Assembly (NCBI GenBank): GCA_934489915.1
Contig: CAKSSZ010000006.1
Coordinates: 1 to 22,959, forward strand
DNA: 22,959 nt
Reading direction: 5' to 3'
Source of the DNA: an uncultured Clostridia bacterium
GTDB lineage: Bacteria > Bacillota > Clostridia > HGM11514
The position numbers were made by a program, and so were the translations under genes. The notes beneath the pieces were generated by a model. That model made no database searches, had not been told where the DNA came from, and saw nothing but the letters and a program-made list of their open reading frames with translations. Position 1 is the first letter of the stretch. Each line of letters starts with the position of its first letter. This document shows positions 6,054 through 12,352 of the stretch, in pieces.

Positions 6054-7325
6054 TTGCATTTGGAAAAGAATTGGCGGCAGTGGCTTTTTTGGCTTTGCTG
6101 CGGCGGGCTGACCTTTTTTCCCGCCTGTGTTTTGGGCGGGAGCTATGCGCCGGTTTTAGACGATTATATTATGTACCGGGGATATCATTTGTATGATATC
6201 TCTTATTTGCTTGGAACGGTTCGGGTGTGGACAACCCGCCCGGTGGCAAATTTTCTGGATGTGTTTTTGTGGTCTCATTTTCATTCTCATTTATTCCTTT
6301 TGCTGTTGATTATGACGCTGCTGCGGCTGGCGGGCGTTTGGCTGGTGAGCCGGTTCTTTGAGAATCAAGGCTGGGAGGGAGCGGTCATGCCGCTGTGCCT
6401 TTTGCTGCTTTGGTGTCCCTTGGGGGTGGAGGCGACAGCCTGGCTGGCTGCATCCACTCGAATCAGTGTGGGGCTTTTCCTCATGGGCTGTGCTCTTGCG
6501 GGGATTACACGCCGTCATTACGTGTGCGGCGGGTTGTTTTTGCTGTTATCCTACGGCTGTTATGAGCAGGTTGCATTGGTGGGCTGCTGTCTGGCGACCT
6601 GGGCGCTTTGGCAGGACAGGCGGCGTCTTTTCTGGCTGCCCGGTGCATTGGGGGGCGTGCTGGGGGTGTTTTATCTGGTTTGCAGCCGTTGGAATACGAC
6701 TCCGCGGGACGCCATTTCCACCACGCCTGCGGGGACGGTTGTAAAGGCAATCGGACATAGCTGGCAGGCTGGCTTGGGAAAGCTGGTTCCGAACAGTATT
6801 GTCCGAGGGGGCGCAGTGCTGGCAGAGTGGCCGTGGCTGTGGATCCTGCTCCTTGGATTTGCCGCTGCCATGGCTCTTTTATGGCAGCCGAAAAAAAGCC
6901 GTCGGCATAGCCGGTGGATGGGAGCGGGGATTTTTTGCATTTGCTTTCTGCCCTTCTTTTTATTGCAGGATAACGGGATGTCTTTTCGGGTGTTATATTT
7001 GCCTATGCTTGGCCTTGCACTTCTGGTACGGGGCGGAACGGGGGCTTGGCGGCGGGTAGTTGCAGGGGCGCTGGCGATTGGGTTTTGCGTTGGGTGCGCC
7101 GGCGAATACCGGGACTATCAGCAGGCGGGGCAGGAGGATGAAAGGCGCCTGATTCAACTGGCAGAGCAGCTGGAGGACAGTGAGCTTTCTGTGTCCGGAC
7201 CGGTCTTTTATCCTTCCTCCGTGAATTACGGGCAGCATATTTTAAGCGTGACCCACAGTGATTGGTCTCTCACGGCGGGGCTGCGGGCGACTACCGGGAA
7301 CACAGAGCTGCAAATAAAAAAATAG
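6054..7325 (+). CDS. polytopic membrane protein, probable GT-C-type glycosyltransferase
   Basis: A 423-residue protein that I do not recognise as a named family. It has about nine or ten hydrophobic helices (roughly 10-29, 78-98, 110-122, 135-150, 156-170, 173-187, 193-211, 259-276, 289-304, 314-325, 334-348). After the first helix comes an acidic pair in PVLDDYIMY (Asp36-Asp37), where GT-C enzymes place their metal or catalytic acids in the first outer loop. Another feature is FRVLYLPMLGLALLV (about 311-325), which recalls the C-terminal region of TMTC/PMT-like GT-C proteins. A family 2 polyprenyl-phosphate glycosyltransferase follows, which fits transfer of a lipid-linked sugar to a surface glycan. 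The start is uncertain: TTG 6054 is preferred, with AGGAGGAAG (6032-6040) inside bioY 13 bases upstream; TTG 6060 is possible. Confidence 0.6.
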   Translation: MHLEKNWRQWLFWLCCGGLTFFPACVLGGSYAPVLDDYIMYRGYHLYDISYLLGTVRVWTTRPVANFLDVFLWSHFHSHLFLLLLIMTLLRLAGVWLVSRFFENQGWEGAVMPLCLLLLWCPLGVEATAWLAASTRISVGLFLMGCALAGITRRHYVCGGLFLLLSYGCYEQVALVGCCLATWALWQDRRRLFWLPGALGGVLGVFYLVCSRWNTTPRDAISTTPAGTVVKAIGHSWQAGLGKLVPNSIVRGGAVLAEWPWLWILLLGFAAAMALLWQPKKSRRHSRWMGAGIFCICFLPFFLLQDNGMSFRVLYLPMLGLALLVRGGTGAWRRVVAGALAIGFCVGCAGEYRDYQQAGQEDERRLIQLAEQLEDSELSVSGPVFYPSSVNYGQHILSVTHSDWSLTAGLRATTGNTELQIKK

Positions 7326-7354
7326 TTGCATTTTGCGGGCAGGTATGGTACACT
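7326..7354 (+). promoter_or_regulatory. candidate extended -10 promoter before the family 2 glycosyltransferase
   Basis: TTGCAT (7326-7331) and TACACT (7349-7354) are 17 bases apart, and TG at 7346-7347 makes an extended -10 (TGgTACACT). It starts right after the stop codon of the upstream membrane-protein gene. It could express the glycosyltransferase independently of biotin control. The -35 match is weak. Confidence 0.45.
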
Positions 7355-7375
7355 AAGGCAGAGGGGGCAGATAGG

Positions 7376-8272
7376 ATGAAGCTTTCAATTTTAATTCCCT
7401 GCTATAATGAAGAGGGGAATTTAGTTGCATTGTCAGAACGGATCCGGCAGGTGTTCGGGTCGGGGGATTATGAATGTGTGTTTGTAAACGACGGCAGCCG
7501 GGACGGGACGTTAGAGGAGCTTCGTCAGGTGGCGGGAAGGCAGAACACTCCCTGTAAAATATTGAACTTTACCCGGAATTTCGGGAAGGAGGCGGCAATG
7601 TATGCCGGACTTTCCCGCTGTGAGGGAGAATATATCGGGTTGATTGATGCGGATTTGCAGCATGAGCCGGAAATGCTGCGCAAAATGCTGACTCTTTTGG
7701 AGCGGGACGATACGCTGGACATGGTGGCAGCCGTACAGACCATCCGGCGGGAAAATTATGTGATGAAACGGTGCAAAAAGATTTTTTACCGTTTGTTCCG
7801 TTCGCTGGTCGATCTGGATTTTCGGCCGGATGCCGGCGATTTTCGGGTGTTTCGCCGATCGGTGCGGGATGCAGTTTTATCCATGCCGGAGGTGCAGCGG
7901 TTTTCTAAGGGATTGTTTTGCTGGGGAGGGTTCCGGGTGGCTTATCTTCCTTATGAAGCGTCTGCCCGCAGGGCAGGAGTCAGCAAATGGTCCTTCGGGC
8001 GGTTATTCGGCTATGCGGTAAGCGGGATTGTATCCTTCTCCACCCGTCCGCTGCGGCTGCCTTATTTGCTGGGCGGCATTGCGCTGGCAGGAGCTGTGGT
8101 CAGCGGTGTGACTCGCCATGGGTTGGCTGCGTTGGTGCTGGCGGTGGGAGGACTGCAATTTTTGTGCCTGGGAATTTTGGGCGAGTATCTGGCAGGTGTT
8201 TTTATGCAAGCAAAAAACCGCCCCTTGTATTGGCTGCGATCTGAGGAGCGGTATCCTGTTAAAAAAGGATGA
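7376..8272 (+). CDS. family 2 glycosyltransferase, GtrB/polyprenyl-phosphate sugar synthase type
   Basis: A 298-residue GT2 enzyme that would transfer a sugar from a nucleotide donor to polyprenyl phosphate on the inner membrane face. The GT-A domain shows LSILIPCYNEEGN at the N-terminus, NDGSRDGT (38-45), the metal-site segment DADLQHEP (91-98), and the GDFRVFRR region (154-161) typical of GtrB/DPMS enzymes. Basic KWSFGRLFGYAVSG (about 204-217) precedes two C-terminal membrane helices (about 228-248 and 252-278), as in GtrB. I chose ATG 7376, eight bases after GAGGGGG (7361-7367); the reading frame is open back to 7262 but that part overlaps the upstream gene. No GtrA flippase is visible. 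The upstream membrane protein is the likely partner. Confidence 0.88.
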   Translation: MKLSILIPCYNEEGNLVALSERIRQVFGSGDYECVFVNDGSRDGTLEELRQVAGRQNTPCKILNFTRNFGKEAAMYAGLSRCEGEYIGLIDADLQHEPEMLRKMLTLLERDDTLDMVAAVQTIRRENYVMKRCKKIFYRLFRSLVDLDFRPDAGDFRVFRRSVRDAVLSMPEVQRFSKGLFCWGGFRVAYLPYEASARRAGVSKWSFGRLFGYAVSGIVSFSTRPLRLPYLLGGIALAGAVVSGVTRHGLAALVLAVGGLQFLCLGILGEYLAGVFMQAKNRPLYWLRSEERYPVKKG

Positions 8273-8281
8273 GAAATAATT

Positions 8282-8297
8282 CCGCTGCAAAAAGCGG
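8282..8297. terminator. weak hairpin between convergent genes
   Basis: CCGCT (8282-8286) and AGCGG (8293-8297) form a 5-bp stem with a 6-base loop in the 27-base gap between the convergent glycosyltransferase and rqcH genes. T-rich but interrupted tracts lie on either side. It may be a modest bidirectional terminator; the stem is short. Confidence 0.35.
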
Positions 8298-8299
8298 GT

Positions 8300-10045
8300 T
8301 TACTTTTCCTCCAGCTGCTCTGCTAAGGCAGGGTCGGGAGTTACATAGGCTGTGTTGAAATGATCATAAATCACCATTCCCGGTTTTGCACCGGGGATTT
8401 TTTTCACATTTTTACATTCGGTATAATCCACCGGGATTTTGACGCCGTTTTTCGCTTTGGAATGAAGCGCGCAGAGCATGGCGGCTTCTTCAACCGTCCG
8501 ATCCGGAATCTCCTGTGCGTTCCCCCGTACAATCAGCGTGTGTGAGCCGGGGATGTTTTTTGTATGCAGCCACAGATCCCGACTGCGGGACAGCTGAAAG
8601 GTGATGGCGTCATTTTGGAGATTGTTTTTCCCGACATAGATGAGAAAGCCGTCCGAAGAACGGAAGGTGCGGGGCTTCACCCGTTTTTGCTTTTGCCGCT
8701 TTCCTTTCGAGCCTTTGGCCAGGTAGCCTTGGGAATGCAGCTCGTCCCGCAGCTCGGAAAGCTCCGACGGCGTTTTGGCATTTTCTAAAAATTGCTGTAC
8801 CGATTCCAGGTATTCCAGCTCTGCCAGCGAGGCAGTGAGCTGCTCCTGTGCCATTTTCTCCGCTGTTTTTTGCTTGGTGTACCGGGTATAGCAGCGTTGG
8901 GCATTTTGTGCCGTTGTCTTTTGGGGATCCAGGCGGATGGTGATTTCCGCATTGTCCGGAGCATAAAAATTGGAGACGGTCAAAGAGGAATCCCCCGGCC
9001 GGATCTGATATGCGTTTGCCATAATTAAGTCGCCCAGCTGCTTTTGCAGCTCCTTATCGGAGGCATCCTTGATGGTCTGGCGGTAGATATTGCACTTTTT
9101 CGAGCACCGTTCAATAAAGTTGGAAATCATTTTTTCCATCGCAGCCGCACGCTGGTGCTGCCGCTGATCCACATCCCGGGCGGCATAGTACCGTTCTAAG
9201 GTATCGCTGAAGGTAGCCGGGTGAAGCAAGGTGTAGGCGCCCTGATATTGCGTGGGGGGGAAGGCGGCAAACTCAATGCTCTTGTCCCCGTCCATCACCA
9301 GGGTGGGCTGAAAACGATTTTCCCGGATCTGCGCAAAAAAATCAGCAATTTGTGCAGGGGCATTCTGGGGCAGTGCGCCGGTTGTAACGTCGCAATTGCC
9401 GCTGATACGAAAGGCAATTTCCCGGCACGCCAGCGGGGAAAGGCCGGTATAGGTCTGGAGCAGCAGCTTTTGCAGCGGCCGATCCTCCTGCGCAAGCAGG
9501 CAGGAAAGCTCTTCCACGGTAGCGGTCAGGGGATTTTTTTTGTGCTGGGAAGGCGCTCCCTGATACATCAGCCCCGGCAGCACCTGGCGGACGCTGCTGA
9601 TGCGGGCGTCAATGTGCTTTACGCTGTCAATAATTCTGCCGTCCTGCTCTGTAAAGATCAAATTGCTGTGCCGCCCCATTAATTCCGCAATTAAATATTT
9701 GGTGGTCGGATCCCCAAGCTCCGTGGTGCAGGCAAACTCTAAAATCAGCACCCGTTCAAAGTCCTGCTGGGTAATTCTCACCAGGCGGGAAGGGATCAGG
9801 TGCTTGCGCAGCAGCATACAAAAGAAGGGCGCCTGCATGGGGTTTTCTTTTTTTTGTTGGGTCAGGTGTACCCGTGCGTGATTGGCGCTGGCGCTGAGCA
9901 CCAGGCGTACATTGCCCCCGTCTGTACGGAGTACCAGAACAATTTCGTCCTGTTCCGGCTGGTATATCTTGTCCATCCTGGCATTTTGCAGGAGTTGATT
10001 ACATTCAAAAGCGGTACATTTGACCGCAATTCCGTCCATTGCCAT
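8300..10045 (-). CDS. rqcH: Rqc2 homologue RqcH (NFACT / fibronectin-binding family)
   Basis: A 581-residue protein of the NFACT family. RqcH binds split 50S subunits carrying stalled peptidyl-tRNA and recruits tRNA-Ala to add alanine tails that mark the peptide for degradation; older annotations call it a fibronectin-binding protein. Seen: NFACT-N from the MAMDGIAVKC start, FCMLLRKHL (75-83), AELMGRHSNLIF (about 120-131), a central coiled coil, then NFACT-R with FLIYVGKNNLQND, LWLHTKNIPGSH and a C-terminal KPGMVIYDHF stretch. The residue pair known as Asp97-Arg98 in the B. subtilis protein is Glu97-Arg98 here. The start is ATG at 10045-10043, seven bases after GGAGGT (complement of 10053-10058); the frame is open further upstream but that region holds the promoter. 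Convergent with the glycosyltransferase and divergent from yicC. Confidence 0.93.
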   Translation of the reverse strand: MAMDGIAVKCTAFECNQLLQNARMDKIYQPEQDEIVLVLRTDGGNVRLVLSASANHARVHLTQQKKENPMQAPFFCMLLRKHLIPSRLVRITQQDFERVLILEFACTTELGDPTTKYLIAELMGRHSNLIFTEQDGRIIDSVKHIDARISSVRQVLPGLMYQGAPSQHKKNPLTATVEELSCLLAQEDRPLQKLLLQTYTGLSPLACREIAFRISGNCDVTTGALPQNAPAQIADFFAQIRENRFQPTLVMDGDKSIEFAAFPPTQYQGAYTLLHPATFSDTLERYYAARDVDQRQHQRAAAMEKMISNFIERCSKKCNIYRQTIKDASDKELQKQLGDLIMANAYQIRPGDSSLTVSNFYAPDNAEITIRLDPQKTTAQNAQRCYTRYTKQKTAEKMAQEQLTASLAELEYLESVQQFLENAKTPSELSELRDELHSQGYLAKGSKGKRQKQKRVKPRTFRSSDGFLIYVGKNNLQNDAITFQLSRSRDLWLHTKNIPGSHTLIVRGNAQEIPDRTVEEAAMLCALHSKAKNGVKIPVDYTECKNVKKIPGAKPGMVIYDHFNTAYVTPDPALAEQLEEK

Positions 10046-10069
10046 AATTTTTACCTCCATTCTATTTTT

Positions 10070-10098
10070 ATTATACATTATTTTCACGAAAAAAGCAA
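10070..10098 (-). promoter_or_regulatory. candidate promoter of rqcH
   Basis: On the minus strand a perfect TATAAT (complement of 10070-10075) has a 17-base spacer from TTGCTT (complement of 10093-10098). The -35 is weak and the -10 is consensus. It lies 25 bases upstream of the rqcH start and runs back to back with the yicC promoter. Confidence 0.6.
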
Positions 10099-10104
10099 AT
10101 TTTA

Positions 10105-10134
10105 TTGACAACGGGAAAGCATTTGCGTTACAAT
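10105..10134 (+). promoter_or_regulatory. sigma-A promoter of the yicC-remA-gmk operon
   Basis: TTGACA (10105-10110) and TACAAT (10129-10134) are separated by 18 bases. The predicted start is near 10141, about 60 bases before yicC. It is the only strong promoter I see ahead of the whole right-hand gene cluster, so it may serve yicC, remA, gmk and genes beyond. Confidence 0.78.
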
Positions 10135-10200
10135 AATAATATACCTTAATTTGGTCTGATAATGAAAAGCAGGTTTAAAAAGAAGGACGGTGTCACGGAA

Positions 10201-11079
10201 ATGATCAAAAGCATGACCGGCTTTGGCCGCTGCGAATGGGAGCAGGACGGATTTTCTGTTCGGGCAGAGCTGAAAAGTGTGAATCATCGGTATTTGGATT
10301 TATCGGTGCGGCTGCCCCGGATGTATTCCTATCTGGAAACACGGGTGCGGGATTTGATGAAGACCTGCCTGCATCGGGGCAAGGCCGATTTGTTTCTCAG
10401 CATTGAGCGGACGGACGGAGCGGTTAAAACGGTTTCCTTTAATGCGGCTTACGGGGAAAGCTACTACGCTGCATTGCAGGAGATGAAGGAACGGTTTTCT
10501 CTGCCGGGGGAGATTACGGTGGAGCTGATGGCGGCAAACCCGGAGCTGTTTTCTTCCCAGGAGCAGGAGGAAGAGGAAGAACGGGTGTGGGATGTGCTCA
10601 AGCCCTGTCTGGAGCAATTGATGGAGCGTTTTTCTCAGATGCGGCAGGCAGAGGGTGAGCGGCTGCAGGCAGACCTGACAGCTAAAATGGAAGGGGTCGC
10701 CCGGCTGGTGGAACGGATCAAGCAGCTGGAGCCGGAAGCCACCCGACTGTATGAGCAGCGTTTGCAGCAAAAAATTACAGAGGCGCTGGAGGGTGCGGAG
10801 CCGGATCCTCAAAGGCTTTTGACCGAAGTGGCCGTTTTTTCGGATAAAGCGGCGATTGATGAAGAGCTGGTGCGGCTGGGCAGTCATATGCAAAGCTTTT
10901 CCAAAACCTTAAGCGCCGGCGGCGTTGTAGGAAAGAAGCTGGATTTTATTATGCAGGAAATGAATCGGGAAATCAATACCATCGGCTCCAAGGCAAATCA
11001 TTTAGAGATTTCTGCGATTGTGATTGATGTAAAAAGTGAGTTTGAAAAAATCCGTGAGCAAATTCAGAATTTGGAGTAG
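10201..11079 (+). CDS. yicC: YicC/YloC family endoribonuclease
   Basis: A 292-residue protein of the YicC family, single-strand-preferring endoribonucleases that act in mRNA and small-RNA decay. It shows the family N-terminus MIKSMTGFGR, then VRAELKSVNHRYLDLSVRLPR, a long helical middle, and the conserved C-terminal part with KLDFIMQEMNREINTIGSKA, ISAIVIDVKSEFEKIREQIQN. Length agrees with B. subtilis YloC (about 291). I start at ATG 10201 because family members begin there; AAGGA (10184-10188) is a little distant at 12 bases, and the in-frame ATG at 10162 lacks a ribosome site. It heads the operon, 21 bases before remA. Confidence 0.93.
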   Translation: MIKSMTGFGRCEWEQDGFSVRAELKSVNHRYLDLSVRLPRMYSYLETRVRDLMKTCLHRGKADLFLSIERTDGAVKTVSFNAAYGESYYAALQEMKERFSLPGEITVELMAANPELFSSQEQEEEEERVWDVLKPCLEQLMERFSQMRQAEGERLQADLTAKMEGVARLVERIKQLEPEATRLYEQRLQQKITEALEGAEPDPQRLLTEVAVFSDKAAIDEELVRLGSHMQSFSKTLSAGGVVGKKLDFIMQEMNREINTIGSKANHLEISAIVIDVKSEFEKIREQIQNLE

Positions 11080-11100
11080 CAGGCAAAGGAGTGAATCGGA

Positions 11101-11373
11101 TTGAAGCTAATCAACATTGGGTTTGGGAACATGGTCTCAGCCAACCGGCTGGTTGCCATTGTCAGCCCGGAGTCCGCTCCCATTAAGCGTATGGTGCAGG
11201 AGGCCAGAGACCGGGGCGTGCTGATTGACGCAACCTACGGGCGGCGCACCAGAGCGGTCATTGTGATGGACAGCGACCATGTGATTTTATCGGCGGTGCA
11301 GCCGGAAACGGTTGCCAACCGACTGACCTCACGGGAGGAACTGATCGAAGAGGAGTTGGATGAGGATGAGTAA
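11101..11373 (+). CDS. remA: RemA-family DNA-binding regulator (DUF370)
   Basis: A 90-residue protein of the RemA family. In B. subtilis RemA is a ring-forming DNA-binding activator of extracellular-matrix and osmoprotection genes. The sequence carries the family block INIGFGNMVSANRLVAIV at the N-terminus, SAPIKRMVQEARDRG in the middle, and DATYGRRTRAVIVMDSDHVILSA. The C-terminus ends in an acidic EELIEEELDEDE tail. The start is TTG 11101, with AAAGGAG (11085-11091) nine bases before it. It sits between yicC and gmk, its usual place in Firmicutes, and overlaps the start of gmk, which suggests coupled translation. Confidence 0.95.
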   Translation: MKLINIGFGNMVSANRLVAIVSPESAPIKRMVQEARDRGVLIDATYGRRTRAVIVMDSDHVILSAVQPETVANRLTSREELIEEELDEDE

Positions 11374-11983
11374 ACGGGGATTACTGCTGGTAGTATCCGG
11401 TCCTTCGGGCGCAGGGAAGGGAACCATTTGCCAGCGTTATTGCCAAAAGCACCCCGAGGTGGCGCTGTCCGTCTCCGCTACTACCCGTTCCCCCCGCCCG
11501 GGAGAAGAGAACGGAGTGCATTATTTCTTTTATTCTCAGGAAGAATTTCAGGAGATGATTGCAAACCGTCAGCTGCTGGAATGGGCGCAGTATTGTGGGC
11601 ATTACTACGGAACCCCCCGTGGGCCTGTGGAGCAGGCGTTATCCCAGGGGCGGGATGTGATTTTGGAAATTGAGGTGCAGGGCGCTCTGAACGTACAGCA
11701 GCAATTTGAAGGCGGCGTTTATTTATTTGTGCTGCCGCCCAATCCTGAGGTGCTTGTCAGCCGGCTGCGGGGCAGGCAGACGGAGTCCGAGGAAGTGATT
11801 CATCAGCGGCTTGCCCGCGCTATGGCGGAGCTGGTTGAAATGGGCCGCTATGATTATATTTTAGAAAACGATGATTTGGAACAGGCAGTATGCGACCTGG
11901 AAAGCATCGTTTCGGCAGAACGCTGCAGCAGTCGGCGTAAAATGCAGGAGCTGCGGCAAATCTGGAAGCTGGAAGAGGAATAA
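11360..11983 (+). CDS. gmk: guanylate kinase
   Basis: A 207-residue kinase that makes GDP from GMP and ATP. Seen: P-loop GPSGAGKGT (14-22), the GMP-binding segment SVSATTRSPRPGEENGVHYFF (split about 37-57), LLEWAQYCGHYYGTP with GMP-contact residues, VILEIEVQGA (about 100-109) containing the Walker B-like acidic residues, and the lid region RLRGRQTESEE with following arginines. Length is normal for the family (about 200-207). The start is ATG 11360 or ATG 11366; AAGAGGAG (11348-11355) serves either. It overlaps remA by 14 (or 8) bases. In Firmicutes this enzyme is a known target of (p)ppGpp inhibition; whether this copy is cannot be told from sequence alone. No terminator separates it from rpoZ. 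Confidence 0.96.
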   Translation: MRMSKRGLLLVVSGPSGAGKGTICQRYCQKHPEVALSVSATTRSPRPGEENGVHYFFYSQEEFQEMIANRQLLEWAQYCGHYYGTPRGPVEQALSQGRDVILEIEVQGALNVQQQFEGGVYLFVLPPNPEVLVSRLRGRQTESEEVIHQRLARAMAELVEMGRYDYILENDDLEQAVCDLESIVSAERCSSRRKMQELRQIWKLEEE

Positions 11984-11990
11984 CAATTGA

Positions 11991-12045
11991 TTTCTTCGGC
12001 GGGGCGGCGGCTCATGCCACCGAAGGAGAACAAAGGAATGAGCCG
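11991..12045 (+). promoter_or_regulatory. predicted H-type RNA pseudoknot in the rpoZ leader
   Basis: Helix 1 pairs CTTCGGCGG (11994-12002) with CCACCGAAG (12017-12025), with one C/A mismatch; U11991-U11993 can add three outer pairs (two wobble) with 12026-12028. Helix 2 pairs CGGCTCAT (12008-12015), inside the loop of helix 1, with ATGAGCCG (12038-12045), a perfect 8 bp. Connecting loops are 5, 1 and 12 bases, typical of H-type pseudoknots. Helix 1 covers the start of the AAGGAG ribosome site at 12023-12028, and helix 2 covers the ATG at 12038. No T-run follows, so translation control is more likely than termination. I do not recognise a described class. No covariation test was possible. Confidence 0.5.
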
Positions 12046-12055
12046 GAAAGGATGA
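12038..12055 (+). other. 5-codon mini-ORF coupled to rpoZ
   Basis: ATG at 12038 is preceded at nine bases by AAGGAG (12023-12028), the best ribosome site in this gap, and opens a five-codon frame MSRKG ending in TGA at 12053-12055. That TGA overlaps the ATG at 12052, the first start candidate of rpoZ (ATGA overlap). The layout fits termination-reinitiation, with the mini-ORF loading ribosomes for rpoZ. So short an ORF can occur by chance. Confidence 0.35.
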
Positions 12056-12330
12056 CAGTGATTATTATGATGATGTATCCCCCTATTGCAGAATTGATGA
12101 AACGAACCGACAGCCGGTATTCTCTGGTGATTGCCGTTGCCAAGCGGGCACGGGAGCTGGCACAGGGCGCAGAGCCGCTGGTCAAGTGCGCCAGCGATAA
12201 AGAGGTAACCGAAGCGGTTTATGAATTATATTATGATAAAATGAAGGTGATTTCTCCCGACCAGGACGACCCGGAGCAGGAAGCGGAGCCGGAGGATACA
12301 GAAGCGGAAGAAGCAACAGAGGAGAACTAA
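12052..12330 (+). CDS. rpoZ: RNA polymerase omega subunit
   Basis: A protein of up to 92 residues that promotes RNA polymerase assembly through the beta-prime subunit. The core is YPPIAELMKRTDSRYSLVIAV followed by AKRARELAQG, the omega signature, then an EVTEAVYELYYDKMKVI helix. The last 22 or so residues are almost entirely acidic (many Glu and Asp), a longer tail than the minimal family fold needs. The start is ambiguous. ATG 12052 overlaps the TGA of a mini-ORF that has a good ribosome site; GTG 12058 has GGAAAGG (12045-12051) six bases before it; ATGs at 12067, 12070 and 12073 match the usual start of the family but have poor ribosome sites. It lies between gmk and priA, with coaBC, often found next in Firmicutes, missing. 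Confidence 0.88.
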   Translation: MTVIIMMMYPPIAELMKRTDSRYSLVIAVAKRARELAQGAEPLVKCASDKEVTEAVYELYYDKMKVISPDQDDPEQEAEPEDTEAEEATEEN

Positions 12331-12352
12331 CCGAAAAGGAGAGGATGTACGG

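Noticed and set aside
7262..7375. N-terminal extension of the family 2 glycosyltransferase to an ATG at 7262
   Set aside because: It overlaps the upstream gene, has no ribosome site, and GT2 homology begins at ATG 7376, which does have one.
10300..10893. 197-codon minus-strand frame rich in Leu, His and Gln
   Set aside because: It is antisense to yicC; the repeated Leu-Gln-His composition arises from complementing its Glu- and Gln-rich helices.
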